Of a stretch of 64,000 bases of DNA, positions 8,472 to 18,380 are shown piece after piece. Position 1 is the stretch's first letter. The number at the start of each line of letters is the position of its first letter. Origin of the DNA: Bin87 sp965219925 (lineage in GTDB: Bacteria; Chloroflexota; Dehalococcoidia; Lucifugimonadales; UBA3495); NCBI GenBank assembly GCA_965219925.1, contig OZ244795.1, positions 620,001 to 684,000 on the forward strand. Reading direction: 5' to 3'. Below the pieces are notes generated by a model, which had not been told where the DNA came from, ran no database searches, and saw nothing but the letters and a program-made list of their open reading frames with translations. A program made the position numbers and the translations under genes.

Positions 8472-9599
8472 CTAAACGAAGCTGAACTGCTCGTAGTCGC
8501 CGTGGACGATGGGGATGGGGTCCAGCTCGAGCCACCGGTTGAGGATGGTGGCGTAGGTGGAGCGGAAATCGTTGGTGAAGTGCAGGTCGCCTTCCGAGTG
8601 GTCTTCGGGGCGAAGGGACGGATAGTCACCATACAGGCCGCCGTTGACCGAGCCGCCGATTACGAACGCGACGCCGCCGGAACCGTGGTCGGTGCCGGTG
8701 CCGTTGTCCTTGATACGACGTCCGAACTCCGAGAACACCAGGATCAGCGTGTCGTCGGCCAGGCCCTGCTCCTCCAGATCGGAGGAGAAGTCGGCGATGG
8801 CGGTGGACACGTCGGTCCACAGCTTGTGGTGAGACAGCACCTCGTTGCTGTGCGTATCGAAACTGCCGTGGGTGGTGTAGTAAATGCGGGTGCCCAGGTC
8901 GGCGGACATCACCTGGGCGGCGTTGCGCAGGGATTGGGCGATGGGGGAATCGGCGTACTCGACGGTGGACGAATACACCTGGGGAGCGGTTCGCAACCGG
9001 TCGGCGCCCTTGAGGGCGTTGGAGCCGGTCTCGGCGAGGACCTGGGCTACGGTGTCGCGGCTCTCGGTGGGCCCGTAGATGCGGCTGAAGGCCTCCAGCG
9101 CGTACTGGCGGGCCTTTTCATCCTTGATGTCGGGCATGAGGCCGTAGGTTTCGAGGTTGGACACCGAGGCTACGGGTACGCCCTTGCAGACCATGGCCCG
9201 GGGCAGGCCCCGTCCGAAGTTGACGCCGGTGAGAACATTTTCGCCGCGGGCATCCAGGTCGCGGATGGTTGCGCCCAGCCAGCCGTCGGCGCCGATCTTT
9301 TCCGACTCGGCAGTGTACCAGACGTCCCGGGAGCGGAAATGCGAGCGGTTAGGGTTGGGGTAGCCGATGCCGTTGATGATGGCAAGGTTGCCTTGGTCCC
9401 ACAAGTGCTTCATGGGGGCCAGGCTGGGGTTCAAGCCCACCTGGTCGTTGATGTGGAGCACGTCCTGCTGCGGGATGCCTACGTTGGAGCGGAAATCGTA
9501 GTAGAAGCCGTTCCCGTGCGGGATTACGGTGTTGAGGGCGTCGTTGCCGCCCTGGAGCTCGATGACGACGACGTTTCTTTCTTTCTTCGTGGAAGTCAT
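8472..9599 (-). CDS. DUF1501 domain-containing protein
   Basis: A 375-residue protein with the hallmarks of DUF1501, an alkaline-phosphatase/sulfatase-fold family: VVVIELQGGNDALNTVIPH near the start, GLNPSLAPMKHLWDQG, NRSHFRSRDVW, and near the end LILVFSEFGRRIKDN followed by GTGTDHGSGG. The family is usually encoded beside DUF1800, as here, and is often exported by Tat; this copy starts directly at the domain with no signal peptide. The reaction is not established. Start at 9599 with AGGAGG upstream. Last gene of the operon, 25 bases after the NHL gene. Confidence 0.92.
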   Translation of the reverse strand: MTSTKKERNVVVIELQGGNDALNTVIPHGNGFYYDFRSNVGIPQQDVLHINDQVGLNPSLAPMKHLWDQGNLAIINGIGYPNPNRSHFRSRDVWYTAESEKIGADGWLGATIRDLDARGENVLTGVNFGRGLPRAMVCKGVPVASVSNLETYGLMPDIKDEKARQYALEAFSRIYGPTESRDTVAQVLAETGSNALKGADRLRTAPQVYSSTVEYADSPIAQSLRNAAQVMSADLGTRIYYTTHGSFDTHSNEVLSHHKLWTDVSTAIADFSSDLEEQGLADDTLILVFSEFGRRIKDNGTGTDHGSGGVAFVIGGSVNGGLYGDYPSLRPEDHSEGDLHFTNDFRSTYATILNRWLELDPIPIVHGDYEQFSFV

Positions 9600-9624
9600 G
9601 GGGTCTATCCTCCTGAGCGACTGA

Positions 9625-10653
9625 CTAAGCGACTGGCTTGTAGACCTGGATGCGGTGGCGGTTGCTTTCAGTTACGTAGAGTTTGCCATCTCGGTCCAGC
9701 TTGACGGAGACGGGGGACCAGAAATATTTTTCAATGTGAGACGACTCCTCATGAGGGTCGTCGAGGAAGTATTCGATTTCGGGTTCCAGGTTGGCGCGGG
9801 AGCGAGCCTCGCCTTCCTCCACGTTGACGGCCAGGAAGTTGGCGGCCCAGGCGGAGAGGGTGGCTTCGCCGCGCAGCTTCTGGACGTAACCACCGTCGGG
9901 ATTCAGAATCTGCACCCGTTCGTTGCCCCAGTCGGCCACGTAGATATAGCCGTCGGCGTCGACGGCCACGCCGGAAGGACGGTGGAACTCGCCGTCGCCG
10001 CGACCCGACGTCCCGTAAGAGGCCAGGAACTGTCCGTCAGCCGAGAACTTCTGGATGCGGTCATTGCCCCAGTCGGCCACGTAAACGTCATCGCTGCGGT
10101 CGATGGCCAAGCCCCAGGGCAGGTTAAACTGGCTGGCGTCGTTACCGTGGCTGCCGAAACCGGCCAGGAAGCGGCCATCGGAGGTGAATTTCTGCACCCG
10201 ATGGTTGTAGGTATCGGCGATGAAAAGATTGCCCTGCGAGTCGAAGGCGAGGCCGGACGGAGTGTCGAACTGGCCGGCCTCGGAGCCGGAGGCGCCCCAG
10301 CTAGAGAGGAGCTGGCCGTCCCGGTCGAAAACCGAGATGCGGTTGCTGTACTCGTCGCTGACGTAAACCCGGCCCTGGCTGTCCAGGGTGCACGCGGAAG
10401 GCCAGACGAACTGACCTGGCGACTCGCCGTAGGCTCCGAAGGTGCCGAAGTAATCACTGTCGATGTCGCACATGGTTACGCGCACACCGCGCGTAACGTT
10501 CTCCAGCGACCGGTTGGCGACGTACATGCGGCCATCGTCGGCGATGGCGGTGTCGGTTGGGTAGTAGAACCCCCGGCCCTCCATGGTGGTCATGCCCAGT
10601 GTAAGGGCGTATTCGAGGGTTTTGAGTTCGGGTATGTTCTGGGTGGTGGTCAT
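9625..10653 (-). CDS. NHL-repeat beta-propeller protein
   Basis: A 342-residue protein made almost wholly of NHL blades: repeated GQF..PSG(L/V)A.D..G..(Y/F)VAD(W/T).N.R(I/V)Q.F units, for example YVADWGNDRIQKFSADGQF and YVADWGNERVQILNPDGG. This predicts a six-bladed propeller, probably a binding or scaffold protein rather than an enzyme. No signal peptide. Start at 10653 with GAGGAA seven bases upstream. It sits between the DUF1800 and DUF1501 genes, so it may help those proteins act on a shared substrate; that is inference from position. Confidence 0.88.
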   Translation of the reverse strand: MTTTQNIPELKTLEYALTLGMTTMEGRGFYYPTDTAIADDGRMYVANRSLENVTRGVRVTMCDIDSDYFGTFGAYGESPGQFVWPSACTLDSQGRVYVSDEYSNRISVFDRDGQLLSSWGASGSEAGQFDTPSGLAFDSQGNLFIADTYNHRVQKFTSDGRFLAGFGSHGNDASQFNLPWGLAIDRSDDVYVADWGNDRIQKFSADGQFLASYGTSGRGDGEFHRPSGVAVDADGYIYVADWGNERVQILNPDGGYVQKLRGEATLSAWAANFLAVNVEEGEARSRANLEPEIEYFLDDPHEESSHIEKYFWSPVSVKLDRDGKLYVTESNRHRIQVYKPVA

Positions 10654-10693
10654 ATTGTTTCCTCAACTGGCGGCGGTGAGACTACCGGTTGGA

Positions 10694-12118
10694 TCAGGCC
10701 CGCTGGAACTCGTGAGTGGATGCCACCATCTGTAGAACCTCGGCGATGCGCTCTCGACTGGCAGCGGGCGAGTCGCCGTGGCCGATGACGGAGGCGAAAT
10801 CGACCAGTTCGTGGCGGGTGTGCTCGGAGACGGCGATGGCGCCGACCTGGTCCAGGCAGGCATCAACCAGCACTTCGGGAGACACGCCGGCGGGGTTGGT
10901 GTCGGCGATGCGGTCGATGATGGTCTGCACGCCGGGCTTGGCGGTATCGCCCAACTGCTGGGAGGCGAAGTTGATCCGTTCCACCAGTGAGCCGGTGTCA
11001 ATCCAGTCGGTGCCCTGGTGCCAGCCTTCCACGCTGGGCGGGTTGTTGAGGAACTGGCCCATGAAGACGGCCTGCTGGTAACGCTCCAGGATTTCCTTGC
11101 GGGGCCGGTCGAACTCGCCGGTGAGGCGGAGCACCCCGGCAACCAGTTCCACCGGGCTCTTGACCTTCCGGTACCAGTTGGATTCGGCGCGGAAGAAGTC
11201 GGAGTTGAACAACACCCGCATCATGGCGGTGATGTTGTACCCGCTGTCGAAGTAAGCCTGGGTCAGCAGATCAATTGCCGCCGGGTTGTCAGGTTCGGTG
11301 TAGGGCCACTCGGGAACGGGCGGCTCGTCGGCCACGAAGAAGCTGTACATGTGGCGAGAGATGAAGCGAGCGGTGGCTTCGTTCTGGCAGATGATGTCGA
11401 CGATGTCATTGCCGTTGAAGTTGCCCCGTTTGCCGAGGAATTCCTTTTGGCCGTCGTCGTGGTCTTCGGGCTGGAACTCGAAGTGCCACGAGATTCGGCC
11501 ATAGGGCCAGTCGGAATCACGCATGGAGCGCAATTCCATGTACTCCCGGTTGCCCAGGGTCCAGCCGGTGAAGGCGCGGGCGCACTCCTGAACGTCCTGC
11601 TCGGAGTAGTTGCCCACGCCCATGGAGAAGAGCTCGAGCAGTTCCCGACCGTAGTTCTCGTTGATGGCGTCCTTGTGGTTGTCCTGGTTGTCCAGCCAGA
11701 TAATCATCGCCGGGTCCTGGGAGAGTTCCGCCAACAGGTCGCTGAAGTTGCCCATGCCCCGGTAGCGGAACATCCGGACCTGATCGGACAGGGCTTTGCC
11801 GTGGATGACCTTGGGGTAGCCGGTGGCGAAGATGCCGTGCCAGAAGAGGGCCACCTTTTCACGCAGGGGCGTAGAGGTGGTGGCCATACGGTAGAGCCAG
11901 TTTTCGCCGGAGCCCAGGGTACCCATCATGCCGGACAGTTCCGGATGGAAGCGGCGAATGAGGTCATCGCCCATCCGGCGCTCGTGGGTCTGGTCGAGGA
12001 GCTGTTCGACGGTGGTTTCGTAGCCCTGGGCGGCGTAGGCGTCCAACTGTTCGCGGGTAGCGCCGAAACCGGCTCGACGCATCAGGTGGGCAATCTGTTC
12101 GATTTCACGGTTAGGCAT
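10694..12118 (-). CDS. DUF1800 domain-containing protein
   Basis: About 474 residues, the usual length of DUF1800. Typical features are HLMRRAGFGATREQLDAY at the start, KVALFWHGIFATG, the NYGRELLELFSMGVGNYSEQDV block, ARAFTGWTLGN, and ESNWYRKVKSPVELVAGVLR near the end. The family has no settled activity and is the standard neighbour of DUF1501. I prefer the ATG at 12118 because AGGA lies eight bases before it, while the ATG at 12127 has its purine-rich stretch too close. 40 bases separate it from the NHL gene; same operon. Confidence 0.9.
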   Translation of the reverse strand: MPNREIEQIAHLMRRAGFGATREQLDAYAAQGYETTVEQLLDQTHERRMGDDLIRRFHPELSGMMGTLGSGENWLYRMATTSTPLREKVALFWHGIFATGYPKVIHGKALSDQVRMFRYRGMGNFSDLLAELSQDPAMIIWLDNQDNHKDAINENYGRELLELFSMGVGNYSEQDVQECARAFTGWTLGNREYMELRSMRDSDWPYGRISWHFEFQPEDHDDGQKEFLGKRGNFNGNDIVDIICQNEATARFISRHMYSFFVADEPPVPEWPYTEPDNPAAIDLLTQAYFDSGYNITAMMRVLFNSDFFRAESNWYRKVKSPVELVAGVLRLTGEFDRPRKEILERYQQAVFMGQFLNNPPSVEGWHQGTDWIDTGSLVERINFASQQLGDTAKPGVQTIIDRIADTNPAGVSPEVLVDACLDQVGAIAVSEHTRHELVDFASVIGHGDSPAASRERIAEVLQMVASTHEFQRA

Positions 12119-12166
12119 GATGTGCATCCTATCGATGAGTCGCAGTAGATGACCGGTCGGCGCGCG

Positions 12167-13714
12167 TTACTTACCGCTCAGGATGAACTCGGAGACGCGC
12201 TCGCCAATCATCATGGTGGTTACGTTGGTGTTGGCGCGGATGCAGTCGGGCATGATGGAGGCGTCAACCACGCGGATATTGTCCAGGCCGTGCACCCTGC
12301 CATATTGGTCGACGACCGCCATGGGGTCAGAGGACGGGCCCATTTTGCAGGTGCAGGAAATATGCTGGGCGGTGGACACAATGCCCATCAGCCAGTCATC
12401 CAGCGCATCGTCTGAGGCCAGGTCGGAGTCCAGCGGCTCGGTGCGCTCTTGTACGATGTCGCTGAAGTCCCCGTGCTCACCCAGCGAGACAGCGATTCTG
12501 ACGCCATCACGGAGACGCTTGCGGTCGAATTCTTCCTGCAGGTAGTTGTAGTTCAGGTACGGTTGCTGGTTGGGATCGCTGGACTGGAGCCGCAACTCGC
12601 CGGCGCCAACGGCCAGGTAGATGGAAACCGAGGCGCGTATCCCCAGCGGCTCCATCCGGTTGCCGCCGCGAATAACCTGCGCAGTGGCAAAGGAGGAGAA
12701 AATCATAATCATGTCGTTGCGCAGGTGCGAGTCCTCCGCGGTGTAGCGCAGGCAGAGCTGACTACGGGGTGACAAGCCATTGAGGTCAAAGCCCGGCTTG
12801 GTGCGCCAGGTTACTGGTACGATGGGGTGGTCCCGCAGGTTCTGACCCACGCCGGGAGAGTCATGCACTACGGGGATGCCCATGCTCCGCAGGTGGTCGG
12901 CGGGGCCGACGCCGGACAGCATTAGCAACTGGGGAGACGCGATTGCTCCCCCGCTGAGGATAATCTGTTCGCCCTCCACGGTGAACACCTCGCCACCGCT
13001 TTCCACCACCGCGCCAATAGCCCGGTTGCCGTCGAACAACACCCGGTGAACGGTGCAGTTGGGTCGGATCGTCAGGTTCAGGCGATTACGCGCCGGGTCA
13101 AGGTAGCCCAGGGCGGTGCTCCAACGGATCCCGTTGGGATTGTTGTAGGGGGTCGGCCCGACGCCGGAAGCATCGGGGCTGTTATGGTCTGGGCTATCCT
13201 GGAATCCGTAGGCTTTGCAGGCGTTGTAAAACGCGTGCTGGGCCGGCAGCCATTCCTCTCGTTTGAAGCGGCGGGCGATGATAGGCCCGTCCGTACCGTG
13301 GAAGTCGTCGTTGAAGTCGGTGTCGGTTTCCAGGCGTCGGAAGCTGCCCAGCAGGTTCTGGAAGCTCCACTCATCGTTGCCCATGGCGGCCCATCCGTCG
13401 TAATCCTCTGGCACGCCGCGCAGGAACATTTGGCCGTTGATGGCACTGGAACCGCCGGTTACCCTACCCCGGGGCACCATGATTTCAGGATTCTTTTCGG
13501 TGCCGAAACCGGTGAACTGCCAATTATGATCGCTAGTCATCACGTCGGTCGTAGTGGCGTAACCGAACTTCACCTCATCCGGGAGTCGTTCAAAATCCGG
13601 GTAATCAGGGCCCGCTTCCAGCAGGAGCACCGACCGGTTGGGATCTTCACTGAGTCGTGTCGCAACGATGGAACCGGCTGAGCCGGCGCCGATGACAATA
13701 GCGTCGTACTTCAA
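12167..13714 (-). CDS. GMC-family FAD-dependent oxidoreductase
   Basis: A 515-residue glucose-methanol-choline oxidoreductase. The N-terminus YDAIVIGAGSAGSIVATRLS is the FAD-binding Rossmann motif, followed by VLLLEAG, then GGSSAINGQMFLRG (PS00623 region), LSGGAIASPQLLMLSGVGP (second GMC signature), and C-terminal HISCTCKMG and VVDASIMPDC, the family's active-site region. It should oxidise an alcohol with FAD. The best start is the TTG at 13714, with AAGGAG seven bases upstream; the frame is open further but lacks a ribosome site. First gene of the GMC-DUF1800-NHL-DUF1501 operon. A truncated relative lies at 57.8 kb. Confidence 0.92.
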   Translation of the reverse strand: MKYDAIVIGAGSAGSIVATRLSEDPNRSVLLLEAGPDYPDFERLPDEVKFGYATTTDVMTSDHNWQFTGFGTEKNPEIMVPRGRVTGGSSAINGQMFLRGVPEDYDGWAAMGNDEWSFQNLLGSFRRLETDTDFNDDFHGTDGPIIARRFKREEWLPAQHAFYNACKAYGFQDSPDHNSPDASGVGPTPYNNPNGIRWSTALGYLDPARNRLNLTIRPNCTVHRVLFDGNRAIGAVVESGGEVFTVEGEQIILSGGAIASPQLLMLSGVGPADHLRSMGIPVVHDSPGVGQNLRDHPIVPVTWRTKPGFDLNGLSPRSQLCLRYTAEDSHLRNDMIMIFSSFATAQVIRGGNRMEPLGIRASVSIYLAVGAGELRLQSSDPNQQPYLNYNYLQEEFDRKRLRDGVRIAVSLGEHGDFSDIVQERTEPLDSDLASDDALDDWLMGIVSTAQHISCTCKMGPSSDPMAVVDQYGRVHGLDNIRVVDASIMPDCIRANTNVTTMMIGERVSEFILSGK

Positions 13715-13814
13715 AACCTTTCTCCTTCCACCATGATCGTTAGGCAATGCGCCGACGTGATTACAGTTGGTCGAGGGTTTGGTCTCTTTCGTGCAATCAT
13801 ACTGGAAGTATAGG

Positions 13815-14388
13815 GACATTTCCAGCAAGTTGTAACGGGGCCTCGGTCAACAGGCTGTGCTTGACCCCGCTCTGGCCTCGGTCGGTGGGATTGGGGCCGG
13901 TTTTCCCCCCGCGCTGGACGGGGAGCAACGGGCTGAGGGGAGCCCCGGCAAAAAAGGGGCAATCAGCGCAAGCCCTGGGCAGATGTCGCGGCGGGTTCAG
14001 CACGAAGGTTCACGTGAGCGTGGACGGACTGGGCAACCCCCTGCGGTTCACGGTGACGCCGGGACCGCAGCATGACATCACACCGGCGGCGGCGTTGGTC
14101 TCCGGGTACCCGGGTGAATACGTGATCGCAGACAAAGGGTATGACGCACAGGACTTTATCGGGAGTTTGGCGGAAGCGGGCATGGTGGCCGTGATCCCCG
14201 CCCGGTCCAACCGCAAGGAGCCGAGGGATTACGATAGGCATTTGTACCGGGAACACCAGGTAGTAGAGTGTTTCATCGGCAAGATCAAGCATTACCGCCG
14301 GGTATTTTCCAGGTTTGACAAATTGGCCAGCCGATACCTGGGCTTTCTGCAATGCGCCGCCACCCTCATCTGGCTACGATGAAATGTC
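13815..14388 (+). mobile_element. Remnant of a second type of IS5-family element
   Basis: Short inverted ends GACATTTC (13815) and GAAATGTC (ending 14388) enclose a transposase piece lacking its N-terminal domain. The sequence differs from the GGGGGTGTC-ended IS5 copies, so this is another lineage. It lies about 100 bases upstream of the GMC operon and may have replaced its original promoter region. Confidence 0.6.
13945..14382 (+). pseudogene. IS5-family transposase, C-terminal part
   Basis: The open frame reads KKGQSAQALGRCRGGFSTKV, DGLGNPLRFTVTPGPQHD, VIADKGYDAQDF and RRVFSRFDKLASRYLGFLQ, which is the DDE core and C-terminus of IS5/IS427-type transposases ending at the TGA at 14380. The first roughly 110 residues, including the first catalytic Asp, are missing; the frame upstream reads unrelated sequence. 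Confidence 0.8.
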
Positions 14389-14408
14389 AACACTACCTAG
14401 TCAGGCCA

Positions 14409-14604
14409 CAGGGTCATTCGGTTTTCCCGGTTTTGTCATTGCGACCCCGTACTCGATACGGGGGTTGGCAATCTCGTCGCCGTAGCAATGGTGATTTGCC
14501 GACGTGTGTTCAACCTCAACGAGATTGCCACGTCGCTACGCTCCTCGCAATGACAACCGAGCTGCCCTCCACGCAATGACATGAGAAAAACCGAAAGACC
14601 CTGA
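14409..14604. repeat. Dispersed palindromic repeat, copy D
   Basis: The core GTCATTGCGACCCCG ... CTCGCAATGAC (14435-14554) has the outer flanks CAGGGTCATTCGGTTTT and AAACCGAAAGACCCTG, as in copy B. A second ACGCAATGACATGAG follows inside the right flank. Non-coding; abuts the IS5 remnant. Confidence 0.8.
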
Positions 14605-16479
14605 GTCAGGCCAGAAGCGCTTTTCGGCCAGCGGGCAAGAATGCTCATTCCCTGAATGACGCAATCTACGCCGCTTCCAAATGGGTCGCTACCCTCGCCG
14701 CCAACGTCAACCATGACAAACAGGCAGACCAAAATCCCGATGAGCACGACACCGAATGAAAAACCCAAACAGGAGACCAACATGACCCTGCCAAAGCGCC
14801 TCCGCCTTTCCAAATTCCTGGCCTTGGCTACCATCGCCATCGCGCTCATATTCACGCTAGTCTCACAGGACTCGTACGCCGCCAGCACAGAGCCGGCTGA
14901 CCAAGCCGGTCCCGTGCCCGAACACAGCTCCGGCTGCCACGTCCACCCCCACCGGCCCTCCAGCATCACGGCCACCCAGAGCCCAACCAACGACTTCGAG
15001 GTCTCCATCGCCTGGGCCGATGACGACAACAACACCGGATGCACCACCCACTTCGACTACGTCCTCTACTATCTCGGCCCCGTCGGCCTAGGCCCCAACA
15101 GCACCGTCATCGCCATAACGCGCACCTTCTCCACCTTGCCCGTCGACGCCGACCTCTCCGCCACCGGCAACGGCGTTTACCGCGCCTTCGCGAGGGTCGT
15201 GAGAGTCGTGGGTGACGAAGAGTGAACCGGCGGCTGGGCCTACGCCAACTACTTGCTGTTCGAGGACGACACCGTCGAGCCGCCCCTCGCGCCCCGCGTC
15301 CGGTGGAACACCAGGGTCGACGACGTCGACTGGCAATGCTCCCGCAGCTACGGCTGCATAACGTCCATCAGCCTCACCATAGTCCAGCAACCCGGCGACA
15401 CCCGCAACTACTCCATCCGGAAATACGCCGCCACCCACCGCCAGGGCAACGAAGCCAAGATCTCGTTCTCACACGACACCCGCGCCACGACCGACGACAT
15501 ACCGGTCACAAGCCACACCAGGTCCCGCGCCTGGGTCCGCTGGGCAATCCATGACAGCGACGGCAACGACCTGTGGAGCCAGTGGAGCATCGGGACCTCC
15601 ATAACGCCAGTCCCGTCCCAGAGCGCCCTGAACTCGCGTCTCTCCGGCGGAACCCGGCGGTTCCCGCTGGCCCAGCAGCCGTTCAACTTCAGGGCCGCCT
15701 ACAACGCGGACGAGGGCGACACCTATGACATCACCTTCGACGGGGTGAAGAAGATCGCCGGCACCGGCGAGTCATGGTCCGGCGGCCTGGCCGTCGAGAG
15801 GTACCAGTGGGCCACATCCCAGAGATCCAGCGGATGTCCGAACTCGGCCCGCTGGCGCAGCATCAACACCTCACCCCATCCCACCGACTCCGACAAGCTC
15901 ACGGCCAAGATCGCCGTACCGCCCCACCGCTACCTCGCCATCAGGGCCGTCACCTTGGCCGGCAACGGTGACTGCGACATCGCCACAACCACCGGCAACC
16001 CGGTTTCCCCTCCAACCTTGACCGTCGAGCGTGACACCAACGCTGTCGGCCAACACGAATGGGTATGCGACCGCTTCACCGCATGCACCGCCGACTACTC
16101 TATCGCCCCAAACGACCCAGCCAACGAGAGCCCGAGTACCGGATACAAGATCAATATCACCAGCTCCCAGGATTTCAACGAAGTGCCAGACACAGAGTTC
16201 AGCGACGACTACTATACTTCCTCAAGGGTCCGTTCAGAGACCATAACCGTCCGCCTCCAGAGGGTCGTCGGCGACGCTTGGAGCGACTGGAGCCCGCCTT
16301 TCAATTACACCACCTCGATGACCCCCGAACAGATCAGTAGAGACGCCTACCCCGCCTGGCTCCCGCCCGACATCGCGGCCGACTACGACGAAGACTCTGA
16401 CCGGTACACCCTCAGCTTCGATACCCTATTCCCCTCAATCGTCGATCGCGACCCCGGTGCCTGGTCCGGCGGACTACTA

Positions 16480-17710
16480 GTTGAACATCTTTGAACTGAT
16501 GGATAATGAGGTTAATTATAAGGAGCTAAAGAATAAGGTGCGGGGAGTGGGTAATGGAGAAGAAGTACCGGGTCGAACTGAGTGTGGAGGAGCGGCAGGA
16601 ATTGAAGGCAATGGTGTCGAGAGGGCGGGCGGCGGCCTACCGGCAGACCCATGCTCGCATTCTGCTGTTGAGCGATGAGGCGCAAGGGGACGGGGTGATG
16701 AAGGACGGGGATATCGCCCGGTCCCTCCAAGTTGGCCGGGCGACGGTGGAAAGGGTACGCCGCCGCTGTGTGGAGGAGGGTGTGGAGGCGGCCTTGGGAC
16801 GCCGGGAGCAACTCAATCGCCGTCAGAAGAAGTTGGACGGTCAGGGGGAAGCCCATCTGATTGCCCTGGCCTGCGCCGAACCGCCACTGGGCCGGGTAAG
16901 TTGGACGCTTAAATTGCTGGCGGACCGGCTGGTTGAATGCAAGATAGTGGAGAGCATCAGCACCGAAACGGTGCGGCAGACGCTGAAAAAAACGAACTCA
17001 AGCCTTGGCTGAAGGAGTGCTGGTGCATCCCGCCCCAAGGCAGCGCCGAGTTCGTATGTGCGCGAGTTCGTATGTGCGATGGAAGACGTGCTGGAGGTTT
17101 ATCATCGCCCCTATGGGGACAACGAAGTGCTGGTGTGCCTGGACGAGACCAGCAAGCAGCAGGTAAGCGAGACCCGTCAGCCCCGCCCGTCACGGCCTGG
17201 GGCGGCCCGGGCCTACGATTACGAATACCAGCGCAACGGGGTGAGCAACCTGTTTATGGTGTTCGCGCCGCTGGAGGGGTGGCGCCGAGTTGAAGTGACG
17301 GACCGGCGTACCAAAGTCGATTGGGCGCGGGTGGTCAGGAAGTTGGTGGACGAGGACTACCCGGACAAAGACCGGATCGTACTGGTGATGGACAATCTGA
17401 ACACCCATCACCCAGCGTCCCTGTACGAGGCATTTGAGCCGGCGGAGGCGCGGCGCATCGCGGAGCGGTTGGAGATTCACTATACGCCCAAGCATGGCAG
17501 CTGGCTGAACAGGGCCGAGATAGAACTGGGGGTGCTGGCCCGCCAATGCCTGAACCGCCGCATTCCAGACCAGGGGGTTCTGCGGCGGGAAGCAGGAGCG
17601 TGGCAGCAGCAGCGCAACCGGGACACAATACGGGTGGACTGGCGCTTCACCACCGCGGACGCGCGCATCAAATTGAAGTCCCTGTATCCATCAATCCAAA
17701 ACTGATGGAC
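16480..17710 (+). mobile_element. IS630-type insertion sequence
   Basis: The element is flanked by TA (16478-16479 and 17711-17712), the target duplication of the IS630/Tc1 group. Imperfect inverted ends share TTTGAACTGATGGATA (left) and TTTGGATTGATGGATA (right, complement). Removing it plus one TA joins the host gene in frame (GGLL then LPVIYY). It carries a single transposase gene that is now defective. Confidence 0.85.
16554..17705 (+). pseudogene. IS630-family transposase, inactivated by a 16-bp duplication
   Basis: Residues 1-150 form the helix-turn-helix part (LSVEERQELKAMVSRGRAAA, GDIARSLQVGRATVERVRRR). The DDE part follows: VCLDETSKQQ, IVLVMDNLNTHH and HGSWLNRAEIEL supply D, D and E. 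The first frame ends in TGA at 17012; a -1 slip on A7 (16986-16992) would continue it as ELKPWLKECWCIPPQ, as expected for a frameshifted IS630 group. A 16-base tandem duplication (17048-17063 repeated at 17064-17079) then throws the slipped frame out of register. Even with frameshifting no full protein can be made. Confidence 0.85.
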
Positions 17711-18380
17711 TACTACCCGTAATCTATTACGAGTACGGCAGGGTCGAACCCAACGACCACATCAGGAACAACAGCTGCCCCACCGGCGGCACCTACAGCA
17801 ACGGCGAGCCCATCGAACGCGGCCCGTTTGGCTTCGCCAACCCGGTCGGCGAAGCCACGCGAGTCTCCGTCACGAGTTACATGGGCTACGCCCACAAGGT
17901 GTGGGCCCGCGGCGTCACGCTGTGGGGCCGGGGCAATTGCGCCGTCGTGACTCCCACCAACAACCCCACGTCCCCGGATGAAACACCCAGTCCGTCGGCT
18001 CCGAAAAAGCCCACCAACCTGACGTACACCATCTCCGGCGGCAACGTCGTGCTCGACTGGGACGCCCCCGACGACGACTCCGTTACCGGCTACTCCATCC
18101 TCCGCCGCAAACCCGTCACCCAGAGACATCTCCTCATCTACGTCCGCGACACCGGCAACACCGATACCACCTACACCGACACCGACGCGCCAGCAGGCGA
18201 GTACTACGTGTACCGGGTCCAGGCTCTCAACATCCAGGGCATCGCCAGCCCAAGGTCCAACTACGTGGACGTAGACCGCAGGTGAACCTCGCAGCAATAT
18301 CGAGCAAAACCGGTTCCCCGCCATGCCGCGCAACTGCCCGGCGCGAGCTCGCATTGCCTCAATAAAAAGGAGACTTATTA

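Larger units (their letters stand above)
14782..18285 (+). pseudogene. Exported fibronectin-III-like protein, broken by a stop and an IS630 insertion
   Basis: The start at 14782 (CAGGAG six bases upstream) gives a signal peptide with hydrophobic core FLALATIAIALIFTLVSQ. The frame meets an in-frame TGA at 15223-15225, then continues unchanged (GGWAYANYLLFEDD) to 16479, where an IS630-type element is inserted at TA. After the element the same frame resumes (PVIYYEYGRVEPND) and ends at 18285 with a clear Fn3 domain (KPTNLTYTISGGNVVLDWD, VTGYSILRR, YYVYRVQALN). Removing element plus one TA restores a 756-residue exported protein with one premature stop. The middle has repeated W-S-x-W sandwich-like segments. 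Relatives in style are the giant Fn3 proteins at 42-55 kb. Confidence 0.8.

Noticed and set aside
9655..10788. Very long open plus-strand frames across the NHL, DUF1800 and DUF1501 genes
   Set aside because: They mirror the codon bias of the real minus-strand genes; no motifs, no ribosome sites.
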